From the NCBI GenBank assembly GCA_963680875.1, contig OY804589.1, positions 2,170,001 to 2,234,000 on the forward strand: DNA of 64,000 nt, written 5' to 3'. Shown here piece after piece: positions 48,013 to 57,461 of the stretch. Each line of letters opens with the position of its first letter. Position 1 is the stretch's first letter. Origin of the DNA: Bathymodiolus brooksi. Its lineage: Eukaryota; Mollusca; Bivalvia; Mytilida; Modiolidae. Made by a program: the position numbers and the translations under genes. The notes under the pieces are model-generated. The model saw only the letters and a program-made list of their open reading frames with translations. It was not told the DNA's origin and did no database searches.

Positions 48013-50528
48013 GGGGCCCAGGTGGCTCAATGAGTTAGGTCGTTGGATCTAACAGCTCATACAAGCCTATCACCAATATGGTGTGGGTTCGCGCCAAGCT
48101 TTGTAAATTACAACCAGAGGCTCCCAGGAGCCTGTAATCGCTCACCTGGATCAAAGCTGCTTTCAATAACAACGCAACTGCACTGTGGTGGCCATCTTGG
48201 TGGGAGAGCACGACTGCCGGACACATTTTGGAAGAGGACCATCCAATGACTATTCCATCAAAGTTTGGTTCTAATTGAGCTACTGGTTCCAGACAAGATG
48301 GTTTTTATGTGAATTTCCCATAGGGTCCTATGTTAAACTAAGTACAGCTGTGCAGCCATCTTGGTCAGAGGGCGGGACCACCAGACACAATTCTGGAAGA
48401 GGACCATCCAATGACTATTTTATCAAAGTTTGGTTCCAATTGAGCAACTGGTTCCAGACAAGAAGATTTTTATGGGAATTTCCCATAGGGTCCTATGTTA
48501 AGCTAAGTTCGGCTGTGGCGGCTATCTTGGTCGGAGGTCTGAAATGCCAGACATATTTTGGAAGGGGACCACCCAAGGATCATTTCAGCAAAGTTTGGTT
48601 GAGATTGGCTCAGTAGTTTCAGAGGAGAAGATTTTTTTAAATTTCATCCCCCCTTTTTTCTATTTTTAGCTTGGCAGCCATCTTGGTTGGAAGTCGGGAT
48701 CACCAGACACACTTTTGGAAGGGGGCCATCCAAGGACTATTCCACCAAAGTTTGGTTGCAATTGGCCCAGTGGTTTCTGAGGAGAAGATTTTTATGTGAA
48801 TTTCCCATAGGGTCTTATGTTAAGCTAAGTTCGGCTGCGGGGGCCATCTTGATCGAAGGGCCGAACCGCCTGAAATATTTTTGGAAGAGAACCATCCAAT
48901 GACTATTTCATCAACATTTAGTTTTTATTGAGCAAATGGTTTCAGACAAGAAGATTTTTATGGGAATTTCCCATAGGGTCCTATGTTAAATTAAGTTCGG
49001 CTGTGGCGGCCATCTTGGTCGGAGTTCTGAAATGCCAGACACAATTTTGGAAGAGGACCACCCAAGAATCATTTCAGCAAAGTTTGGTTGAGATTGGCTC
49101 AGTAGTTTCAGAGGAGAAGATTTCATCCCCCCTTTTTTCTAATTTGCATAATCGGTCAAAATCTGCAAAAGTTCAAAGTTCATAAAAAATCCTGTAATAT
49201 ATGTTTTTTTAACATCATTTTGCTTATACAGTTCAAATTTGGGCACATTCTGGCTTAAAATAGAGCAGTTTGAAGAAATTTATATTTTTAGTAATGGTGG
49301 CCATCTTGGATACAGGACGGTGCTGACGGACACAATTTTGAAAGGGGACCACCTAAGGATCATTCAGACAAAGTTTGGTTGAAATTGGCCAAGTGGTTTC
49401 TAACAAGAAGATTTTTAAATGATTTTTTGCTTACTTATGCCTAATTTGCATAATCGGTCAAAATCGGCAAAAGTTCAAAGTTCATAAAAAATCCTATAAT
49501 ATATGTTAAAAAGCTCATAATTATGCTTATACAGTTCAAATTTGGGCACATTCTGGCTTAAAATAAAGCAGTTTTGGCCATTTGAAGAAATTTCTATTTT
49601 TAGTAATGGCAGCCATCTTGGATGGAGGACATAGCTATCGGACATAATATTTGAAAGGGACCCACCCAGGGACTATCCCTGCCAGGTTTGGTTTAATTTG
49701 GTTCAGCGGTTTCAGAGGAGAAGATTTAAATGTGATCTTTTATCAAAATATGCCTAATTTGCATAATCGGTATAAATCGGCTGAAAGAGAAATTTCACAG
49801 AAAAACCCATAATATATGTTAAACTACTCCTTGCCATGTAGCTGCAGTTAAAAATTTGAGCTCATTTTGACTTATACTAAAGCAGCAATGGACAATTGAA
49901 GAAATTTTTATTTTTAGTAACAGCAGCCATCTTGAATGGAGGGCGGGGCTGTCAGACACAATTTGGAAGGGACCCACCCAGGGACCATCCCTGCCAGTTT
50001 TGGTTTAATTTGGTTCAGCGGTTTCAGAGAAGATTTAAATGTGATCTTTTATCAAAATATGCCTAATTTGCATAATCGGTATAAATCGGCTGAAAGAAAA
50101 TTTTCACAGAAAAACCCGGAATATATGTTAAACTACTCCTTGCCATGTAGCTGCAGTTAAAATTTGAGCTCATTTGGACTTATACTAAAGCAGCAATGGA
50201 CAATTAAAATTTCATCCCGCCTTTTTTCTATTTTTAGCTTGGCGGCCATCTTGGTTGGAAGTTGGGATCACCGGACACATTTTTGGAAGGGGGCCATCCA
50301 AGGACCATTCCACCAAAGTTTGGTTGCAATTGGCCCAGTGATTTCTGAGGAGAAGATTAAAATGTGAAATGTTGACAGACGGAAGACAGACGACAGACGA
50401 AAAGTGATGGCAATAGCTCAACTGGCCTAAAGGCTTAGGGTTACGGTTACCAGTTGCTTGCCCAGAGTCGGTGGTTCTCTCCAGCTTCCTCCACCACTGG
50501 CATTAAAACATCAAAAATCAATCAAATC
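48013..50528 (+). mobile_element. tRNA-headed SINE, family 2, split by a Helitron-like element
   Basis: Head at 48013-48113 with GGTGGCTCAATGAGTTAGG (A-box region) and GTGGGTTCGCGCC (B box), continuing to TTTGTAAATTACAA. The body and tail resume at about 50441 (CAGTTGCTTGCCCAGAGTCG, GGTGGTTCTCTCC, GGCATTAAA and ATCAATCAAATC tail). The two halves match, in order, the intact family-2 copy at 51738-52044. The 12 bp sequence ATCTTTAACATG flanks the whole unit (48001-48012 and 50529-50540), so it inserted as one piece and was split later. About 40 bp of body are missing at the break. Confidence 0.88.
48114..50440 (-). mobile_element. Helitron-like non-autonomous element with 165/310-bp core repeats
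   Basis: Inserted in the SINE above. The left end is a 7 bp hairpin (AGGCTCC / GGAGCCT). On the minus strand it is followed by CTGG then T, again the Helitron 3' rule. Ten core units are marked by CCATCTTG words near 48187, 48352, 48517 (one base changed), 48667, 48842, 49007, 49298, 49608, 49925 and 50241: spacing first ~150-175 bp, then ~290-317 bp, where units gained CCTAATTTGCATAATCGG sequence. A GACAGACGACAGACG tract lies at 50375-50400, then GATGGCAATAGCTCAACTGG. CCAGTTGAGCTATTGC at this end and CCAGGTGAGCGATTAC at the other (both minus) agree at 13 of 16 bases. Family resemblance: mollusc pearl/HINE elements. Confidence 0.8.
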
Positions 50529-50540
50529 ATCTTTAACATG

Positions 50541-51296
50541 TATTTTCCAAAATTGAGAAGAAGTTTTAAACTTGTCTTATAATAAAACAATAAGATATAT
50601 TACGAATTTAGTTTGTTACACATATTTTCATTGGTTCCTCAACCCTGAATGTCAGCATATATTCGGAAAACAGACGGGTATATATTTCAGTCCCCAAAAA
50701 CGATTAAAACATGGATGACAAAACATTACGCTTCACTGAATCAATGGTATAATACGGAATAATAAATGTATTTTTACCAAATTAAATGCTGTTTTTATAC
50801 TCAAAATGGCTGCATGAACAAAAAAATATTACAACGGTTAATTCCGTCACAAATACCTGATCGATTCAGCAAACTCCTATGTTCCACGGCTGTACCATAA
50901 CAAATAAACAAAACGTTGAGCCTTGAAAACTTCCGACGTCATGGGGCCACACCAAGGTTTTATTTACATGTTGTTTACATTTAAATTATTGAAACTGTTT
51001 CGCAAACCTGTTGTTTTGTTATGTGATATATTAATGTTATATTTATAAAGTTTATAAAATTTACTACAAATGAAACTGTATTGATTTAGAAATTTAGTAC
51101 ATTATTTTCCTTCATGAGACACCACCCCATACATGAAATAGGACGCGACACATATTTTGACGCCATTGAAGAATGACGTAAAAGGTACGGAAACAGACAT
51201 CTAGAGATACGAAAAATGAAAAGGAAAGAGGCAAATTTATTTAATACAGCTGGATGTTGTATTTAAAAAAAACAATGGTTAAATCCGTAATATATC
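50541..51296. other. Intronic region, relatively CpG-containing
   Basis: Part of the intron between the hinge exon and the first endostatin exon. 50830-51200 holds more CpG than the surroundings, GACGTCA near 50936 and TGACGTAA near 51175 (CRE-like). No ORF or exon is recognised. A promoter is possible but unsupported. Confidence 0.4.
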
Positions 51297-51435
51297 TGTT
51301 ATTCAGCTATCAGACAGGGTATATAATGTGACATTCCCGGCTTATGATATATATTCCCTTCGACTGCGCCTCAGGTAATATAGATCCTAAGCCAGGAATG
51401 TCACATTATATACCCTGTCTGATAGCTGAATAACA
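51297..51435. mobile_element. Palindromic MITE-like element
   Basis: Arms of about 60 bp (from 51297 and back from 51435) pair over TGTTATTCAGCTATCAGACA, GGGTATATAATGTGACATTC and GGCTTA with four mismatches near the loop. The loop is TTCGACTGCGCCTCAG-like. The 9 bp on each side (TAATATATC and TATAATATC) agree at 7 of 9, a weak sign of a target duplication. Confidence 0.7.
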
Positions 51436-51568
51436 TATAATATCATGTATCTATTTATAACTATAAATCATGGAATATAGAAGTGGTCTCCACTTAGTTA
51501 AGTACTCTTCATTTCTACATCTGACACAGAATTACCTCCCTTAGATATAATAATAAAGTAATATGTAC

Positions 51569-51634
51569 CCTTGGTTCATCACTCTGCATTTCTCCTTCTG
51601 GTAGACTTATGATTGGAGAGGATTCTTTCGTTGG
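51569..51634 (-). CDS. COL15A1/COL18A1-like: Collagen XV/XVIII-like chain, hinge exon (partial gene, continues upstream)
   Basis: 66 bp exon (22 codons, phase 0-0) with acceptor GTTTTTTTCAG|CCA and donor CCAAGG|GTACAT. It encodes PTKESSPIISLPEGEMQSDE + PR, an acidic, proline-containing linker without glycine repeats. It precedes the endostatin exon in frame. By position it is the protease-sensitive hinge between trimerisation domain and endostatin in collagens XV/XVIII; its sequence is not conserved enough to prove this alone. Only this frame is open. No collagenous Gly-X-Y exon lies in the rest of the window, so the intron upstream exceeds 12 kb or the model is incomplete. Confidence 0.72.
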
Positions 51635-51737
51635 CTGAAAAAAACATAAAACAAACATTTAATTTGAATTAGATTGGTGATGTATTGTCATGTAATTATG
51701 TCAGTTATCTCAGTTATCTCCCTTCAGGACAAATAAA

Positions 51738-52044
51738 TTAATTGATTGATTGATTTTATTGTGTTTAATGCCACTTTCAGCAATATTTGAGCTATATCAT
51801 GGCAACCAGTTTTAGTGGTGGAGGAAGCCGGAGTACCCGGAGAGAACCACCGACCCTGGGCAAGCAACTCATAAACTTTATCACTTGTGGCTGCGAGTCG
51901 AGTGCACCCTTTTTTGTAATTTACAAAGCTGGGCGCGAACCCACGTCGTATTGGCGATAGGCTTATATGAGGTGTTAGGTAATCCAACTACCTAACTCAT
52001 TGAGCCACCCTGGCCCTACAACTACCTAACTCATTGAGCCACCC
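51738..52044 (-). mobile_element. tRNA-headed SINE, family 2, intact copy
   Basis: Minus-strand head GGGTGGCTCAATGAGTTAGG with B box GTGGGTTCGCGCCC. Body with GGGTCGGTGGTTCTCTCCGG and GAGCTATATCATGG-type words; (ATCA)n tail visible as ATTGATTGATTGATT near 51739. Exact 14 bp duplication TCAGGACAAATAAA at 51724-51737 and 52045-52058. The first ~35 bp of the head are doubled (CTAACTCATTGAGCCACCCT occurs twice at 51991-52044). Confidence 0.92.
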
Positions 52045-52132
52045 TCAGGACAAATAAAGTTCAAGATTAGGACTCAGTACCGGTATTCTTTATAGCAATT
52101 CGGTTCATCCAGTAAATATATGAGGGTTGGTA

Positions 52133-52162
52133 TTTTACTCACATGTGGAAAACACTTGCATG
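52133..52162 (-). repeat. Orphan copy of the 38-bp minisatellite unit
   Basis: The minus strand reads CATGCAAGTGTTTTCCACAT + GTGAGTAAAA, differing at 2 of 30 bases from the unit of the 23.6-24.5 kb array (CATGCAAGTGTTTTCTACAT + GTCAGTAAAA). A single copy, no array here. Confidence 0.75.
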
Positions 52163-52174
52163 ACCTATGACCTA

Positions 52175-52280
52175 AGAGGTCAAACTAGTTATAACCCCAT
52201 CACTGTTTATTATAAAGTGTCTGTACCAAGCCAGTAGAATCAGAGGTCAAACTAGTTATAACCCCATCAGTTTATTATAG
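52175..52280. repeat. Direct repeat, 2 copies, 67 bp apart
   Basis: AGAGGTCAAACTAGTTATAA + CCCCATCA and TTTATTATA occur at 52175 and 52242 with a 3-base difference (CTG). The second copy directly abuts the amplified SINE head. Confidence 0.85.
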
Positions 52281-53085
52281 TCTTTGGTTTGACCCGACCA
52301 GGGCTCGAACCCACGATCTACCGCACTCGAGGTGAGCATGCTAACCATTACACCACTCGAGGTGAGCATGCTAACCATTACGCCACTTGAGGTGAGCATG
52401 CTAACCATTACGCCACTCGAGGTTAGCATGCTAACCATTACGCCACTCGAGGTGAGCATGCTAACCATTACGCCACTTAAGATGAGCATGCTAACCATTA
52501 CGCCACTCGAGGTGAGCATGCTAACCATTACGCCACTCGAGGTGAGCATGCTAACCATTACGCCACTCGAGGTGAGCATGCTAACCATTACGCCACTCGA
52601 GGTGAGCATGCTAACCATTATGCCACTCGAGGTGAGCATGCTAACCATTATGCCACTCGAGGTGAGCATGCTAACCATTACGCCACTTGAGGTGAGCATG
52701 CTAACCATTACGCCACTCAAGGTGAGCATGCTAACCATTACGCCACTGGAGGTGAGCATGCTAACCATTATGCCACTCGAGGTGAGCATGCTAACCATTA
52801 TGCCACTTGAGGTGAGCATGCTAACCATTACGCCACTCGAGGTGAGCATGCTAACCATTACGTCACTCGAGGTGAGCATGCTAACCATTACACCACTCGA
52901 GGTGAGCATGCTAACCATTACGCCACTCGAGGTGAGCATGGTAACCATTACGCCACTCCAGGTGAGCATGCTAACCATTACGTCACTCGAGGTGAGCATG
53001 CTAACCATTACGCCACTCGAGGTGAGCATGCTAACCATTATGCCACTCGAGGTGAGCATGCTAACCATTACGCCACCGATGACAG
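52281..53085 (-). mobile_element. SINE family-1 head with A-box segment amplified ~25-fold
   Basis: On the minus strand this begins CATCGGTGGCGTAATGG, runs through 25 exact-length 30 bp units, and ends in one B box (GTGGGTTCGAGCCC, 52301-52314) and GGTCGGGTCAAACCAAAGAC, the same order as the head of SINE 34094-34452. The rest of the SINE body is missing beyond 52281. Each 30 bp unit (52321-53076) carries GCGTAATGGTTAGCATGCTC, i.e. the Pol III A box. No unit has an insertion or deletion. The 256- and 270-codon ORFs on the two strands are artefacts of the 30 bp unit. Confidence 0.9.
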
Positions 53086-53377
53086 TTTTGTGTTACATCT
53101 GATGTCTTGTTTATCATAATAAATGTGTATATTTTCTATATTTTAAGATTTACATTGCTGATTTGATTCTATAATTATATGTTTATTAAAGAAGTTATTT
53201 CCTTATAACAGGTAATGTGGAACAAGGACAAAGAATTTGAGTATTATTTTTTCATAATTTGTAGATATTTTTGTAAAAACTTTTAATTCTAATTCTATAA
53301 GCAAACAGAAAATTCACAAGTTTTTACAACATAAAAATTTGTACACCATTTATGTGAAAAACATATTTTCATATGAA

Positions 53378-55170
53378 CTTTTACATTCATTAAAGGGAAA
53401 TAACTCCTAGCATGAAAGGACACCCTTTTGCATTCATTAAAGGGAAATAATTCCTAGCATGAAAGCAATCGTAACTACTTGGCCATTCTCGCTACCCTAC
53501 AAATAACCTTGTATGCATTAGGTGTATAAATTGCACTACTTTTCACATGTCAGTTACATGAAAGTTGATAAAGTTATATTTTAAACAATTTTCTATATTT
53601 CAATTATTTTCGTGGATAAAAGTTAAAGTTTTAATTAGTTTTGCATGATTATATTTTACTTAGTATGTCTTCCATATTGGAATTTCATGGACTATATTTT
53701 TGTACGGCTTAACTTAACTTAACTTCCAGCAAACAATTTAAGAAGAATTTCTACTATCTACGTACAAGGTTATTTGTAGGGCAGCGAGAATGGCCAAGTA
53801 GTTACGATTGGCATGAAAGGACACCCTTTTGCATTCATTAAAGGGAAATAACTCCTAGCATGAAAGGACACCCTTTTACATTCATTAAAGGGAAATAACT
53901 CCTAGCATGAAAGGACACCCTTTTACATTCATTAAAGGGAAATAACTCCTAGAATGAAAGGACACCCTTTTACATTCATTAAAGGGAAATAACTCCTAGA
54001 ATGAAAGGACACCCTTTTACATTCATTAAAGGGAAATAACTCCTAGCATGAAAGGACACCCTTTTACATTCATTAAAGGGAAATAACTCCTAGCATGAAA
54101 GGACACCCTTTTAAATTCAATAAAGGGAAATAACTCCTAGCATGAAAGGACACCCTTTTACATTCATTAAAGGGAGATAACTCCTAGCATGAAAGAACAC
54201 TCTTTTACATTCATTAAAGGGAGATAACTCCTAGCATGAAAGGACACCCTTTTACATTCATTAAAAGGATATAACTCCTAGCATGAAAGAACACCCTTTT
54301 ACATTCATTAAAAGGAGATAACTCCTAGCATGAAAGGACACCCTTTTACATTCATTAAAGGGAGATAACTCCTAGCATGAAAGGACACCCTTTTACATTC
54401 ATTAAAAGGATATAACTCCTAGCATGAAAGAACACCCTTTTACATTCATTAAAAGGAGATAACTCCTAGCATGAAAGGACACCCTTTTACATTCATTAAA
54501 GGGAGATAACTCCTAGCATGAAAGGACACCCTTTTACATTCATTAAAGGGAAATAACTCCTAGCATGAAAGGACACCTTTTTACATTCATTAAAGGGAGA
54601 TAACTCCTAGCATGAAAGGACACTCTTTTACATTCATTAAAGGGAAATAACTCCTAGCATGAAAGGACACCCTTTTACATTCATTAAAGGGAGATAACTC
54701 CTAGCATGAAAGAACACTCTTTTACATTCATTAAAGGGAGATAACTCCTAGCATGAAAGGACACCCTTTTACATTCATTAAAAGGATATAACTCCTAGCA
54801 TGAAAGGACACCCTTTTACATTCATTAAAGGGAGATAACTCCTAGCATGAAAGGACACCTTTTTACATTCATTAAAAGGAGATAACTCCTAGCATGAAAG
54901 GACACCCTTTTACATTCATTAAAGGGAAATAACTCCTAGCATGAAAGGACACCTTTTTACATTCATTAAAGGGAGATAACTCCTAGCATGAAAGGACACC
55001 CTTTTACATTCATTAAAGGGAAATAATGCCTAGCATGAAAGGACACTCTTTTACATTCATTAAAGGGAAATAACTCCTAGCATGAAAGGACACCCTTTTA
55101 CATTCATTAAATGGAAATAACTCCTAACATGAAAGGACACTCTTTTATATTCATTAAAAGGATATAACTT
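53378..55170. repeat. 47-bp minisatellite, interrupted by a MITE
   Basis: About 30 copies of ACATTCATTAAAGGGAAATA + ACTCCTAGCATGAAAGGACA + CCCTTTT. Later copies have GGGAGATAAC or AAGGATATAAC. Two copies lie left of the MITE at 53466-53810, the rest to its right. The flanks (53160-53377 and 55165-55215) match the two sides of AAAGGGAAATAACTC in the dispersed repeat at 38640-38975, so the array grew from one internal word of that older repeat. Confidence 0.95.
53466..53810. mobile_element. 345-bp MITE with 48-bp TIRs and 9-bp target duplication
   Basis: Ends are 48 bp inverted repeats with one mismatch (CAATCGTAACTACTTGGCCA ... CTACAAATAACCTTGTA). Exact 9 bp duplication GCATGAAAG at 53457-53465 and 53811-53819, part of the host 47 bp unit. 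A 9 bp duplication with long TIRs is characteristic of Mutator-like (MULE) elements. The inside is AT-rich, with (AACTT)3 near 53709, and non-coding. Confidence 0.93.
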
Positions 55171-55453
55171 CTATAAAAAGTTAATTTTAGAATCAAGTCG
55201 GAAATGTGCAAATTGTCTATTATATACCGAAGGGAAAAAGAAACGCAGGGTTAACATTTTAGGTGATTTAATATTATTTATTCAAATGGTTTTTTCAATA
55301 TTAATATATAAGGATAAAAACACAAATTTAATCAACAAGTTTTTAAAATTTCATTAGATTTGAATCAATAATTCATGAGTAATTGAAACAAATTAATCGG
55401 TACCCCCAATATGTTAAAGTGAAATTAACTCGTCAATATCTCGTATGCCCCTC

Positions 55454-56427
55454 TCACGCATCTGTTACAGCCCTGATTCTCCTGTGCATGGAGTTCATCA
55501 GAGTGTTTATCCTTCTCATGGGGATATTATCCCACTCTTCCAACAAGGCAGCTCTTAATTGGTCGCGAGTAGCGGGGGCATTCCGACGCCCCCTTACTCT
55601 CCTGTTAATTTCGTCCCACAGATGTTCGATTGAGGACAAATCTGGACTAGACGGAGGCCAATCGAGTGGGTTAATGCTATGATTGGCGAGAAAATCTTGA
55701 CAAACTTTGGCTACATGGAGCCGGGCGTTATCCTGCTGGAAAATTAGGTGATGCTGTTGCACAAATGGAACTGCAACCGGCCGGAGGATTTCATCCCTAT
55801 ATATTATGCCTGTTAAATTACCGGCTATCACAATCAACGGCGACTTTAACCCGTGAGATATCCCTCCCCAGACCATAATCGAGCCACCCCCAAAACCTAT
55901 CCCTCTCAAGAACGCAAGCGTCGGAGAAGCGTTCCCCACGACGTCGACCATCCGGACGAAAAAGAGTGAACCGCGACTCATCTGTGAAAATGACCCATCT
56001 CCATTGCCTCATTGGAAATTGTCTGGGACCATGTGCTACCAACCAAGCCATACGATGCACGCGACGTGCACAAGTGAGAGGAAAACCAATGAGCTTGCAG
56101 ACGAAACTCGCGCAATTGGTTTCTCACAGTTTTTGGTTGAATGTGGCGATTATGATTGCCTACCATAGTTAAAACGGTTTCAGTGGCAGCAACGTGGCGA
56201 TTACGCAGGTGGGCAAGATGAATAGCCCTGTCTTGATGTGGCGCTGTTATGCGTGGACGTCCCCGTCGCCCACGGTCAGCAACCCTTCCAGTATCTCTCA
56301 GATGACGGACAAGATGCTCTATGGTGGAAACATTCACACCAAATTGCAAAGCAACTTGTTGTTGCCTTTGACCTTGCATTAGCAATGCAATAGCCTGACC
56401 CCTCTGAACTTCCGTCAGCCGTGGCAT
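55454..56427 (-). pseudogene. Tc1 transposase (DD34E), two frameshifts
   Basis: Three overlapping frames cover one protein. 56427 to about 56090: N-terminal helix-turn-helix (MPRLTEVQRGQAIALLMQGQ; VALQFGVNVSTI) and the GRRGRPR basic motif between the two DNA-binding subdomains. 56060 to about 55900: VIFTDESRF with the first catalytic Asp. 55900-55454: GGGSIMVWGGISH, FQQDNARLH (second Asp) and DWPPSSPDLSSIEHLWDEI; 34 residues separate that Asp from the Glu of IEHLW, hence DD34E. Catalytic residues persist but the frame breaks twice (near 56080 and 55895), so no full-length enzyme. It would cut and paste the TIRs described for the parent element. Confidence 0.94.
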
Positions 56428-56481
56428 GATTACAAGAGATTCAAATTAACTTTAAATAGTGGAAAGCGATGTGTATACCTC

Positions 56482-56542
56482 AAGAATATAAAGTGGTATG
56501 ACATGATGGGTAACCCATCGTGTCATACCACTTTATATTCTT
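56482..56542. repeat. 61-bp near-perfect palindrome
   Basis: Arms of 30 bp (AAGAATATAAAGTGGTATGA ... GATGGGT and its complement) with a single mismatch and a 1-base spacer (56512). It lies 3 bp from the end of the 656 bp element, inside the Tc1 transposon. Not present beside copy A at 14.7 kb. Confidence 0.93.
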
Positions 56543-56545
56543 CTT

Positions 56546-57201
56546 CAGGGGTTAAAAAATCCACTAGCCCGACGCCCGGGGCTAGTAATTTCCACATTTG
56601 GGCTAGCTGAAATAATCAGCTGTATGGTCGACGGGCTAGTAAAAATATATCGGATATTGACAAACTTGTCAATATTTGCATATCTACTTATATTCATATA
56701 TGTTATATGTTGTTTAATCAGCAGCAATGTTTTATTTATTCAACTGCTAGCTTTTTGTCGAAATTGAGAGCAAAGAAGGTAGAAAAACTGCATCATAAAA
56801 CAGCTTCAGCAAATGACGGCTAACTGGAAATTTTGATAATGAAATACCAGAATCGGAATTCGGAACGACTATTTCCGGTTTTGCCGATAGTAAAAAAAAA
56901 AAAAATTAATTAATGCCGACCGACCCTAGATTTTTTTTTGACATGTGACCGTAAACACACATTTTTTTTTGACCTTACAGTGACCTGAACTGTGGAAAAT
57001 AAGTGAAAATAAAATGCAATACCAGATCTGAAAAGAAAGATAGTTAAACTAATATATGTTGTACAAGGGTTCAAGTCTGCAAGTCGGATTCATGAAATCA
57101 CGATATTGACCAGGACTAGTGGTTCATAGATTCGGGATAGTAATATTTGGGAGTATGCTAGCCCTGAGCTAGTGAGGTGGTCCAAGATTTTTTTACCCCT
57201 G
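56546..57201. mobile_element. 656-bp TIR element, copy B
   Basis: Full-length relative of 14723-15380 in the same orientation: CAGGGGTTAAAAAATC start, CTAGCCCGACGCCCGGGGCT, TGTTTAATCAGCAGCAATGT, CAAGTCTGCAAGTCGGATTC, and ACCCCTG end. A C/T-rich difference and a 4-base gain (GAAAATAAGT) distinguish it. No clean target duplication is visible here (TTCTT left, GGGTT right), perhaps because of the palindrome at its left side. Confidence 0.88.
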
Positions 57202-57461
57202 GGGTTGACGAACTTGTTATTATTCTGCACGTGTTATTTGCTTTTTATCACTTTCTCTATGTCACATGATACCTTTCACGATTGAGTAACTTTAGACATC
57301 GATTTTAGTGCACACTGACCAAGCCACTCGTCTGCCCACTTTTCGTAATTTTACGCCATGCAAATAAAAAATAGGAGTGTATTATGTTACCCTGCGTTTC
57401 TTTTTCCCTTCAGTATATATATACATAATACAGTGCAGTATATACAGTGTGTATAATATAG

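Larger units (their letters stand above)
55227..57413 (-). mobile_element. Tc1-like DNA transposon, decayed, with nested insertion
   Basis: Terminal inverted repeats CCGAAGGGAAAAAGAAACGC (left) and, reverse-complemented at the right end, CTGAAGGGAAAAAGAAACGC, each extending into AGGGT(T)AACA. Both ends are next to TA inside TATATA, the Tc1/mariner target. Contains a broken DD34E transposase on the minus strand, a 61 bp palindrome and a 656 bp element. Without the insert the element is ~1.5 kb, normal for Tc1. Confidence 0.93.

Noticed and set aside
52256..53102. ORFs of 270 (minus) and 256 (plus) codons with perfect 10-residue repeats
   Set aside because: The 30 bp unit has no stop in these frames on either strand; the DNA is the amplified SINE A-box segment, and simultaneous opening of both strands shows an artefact.
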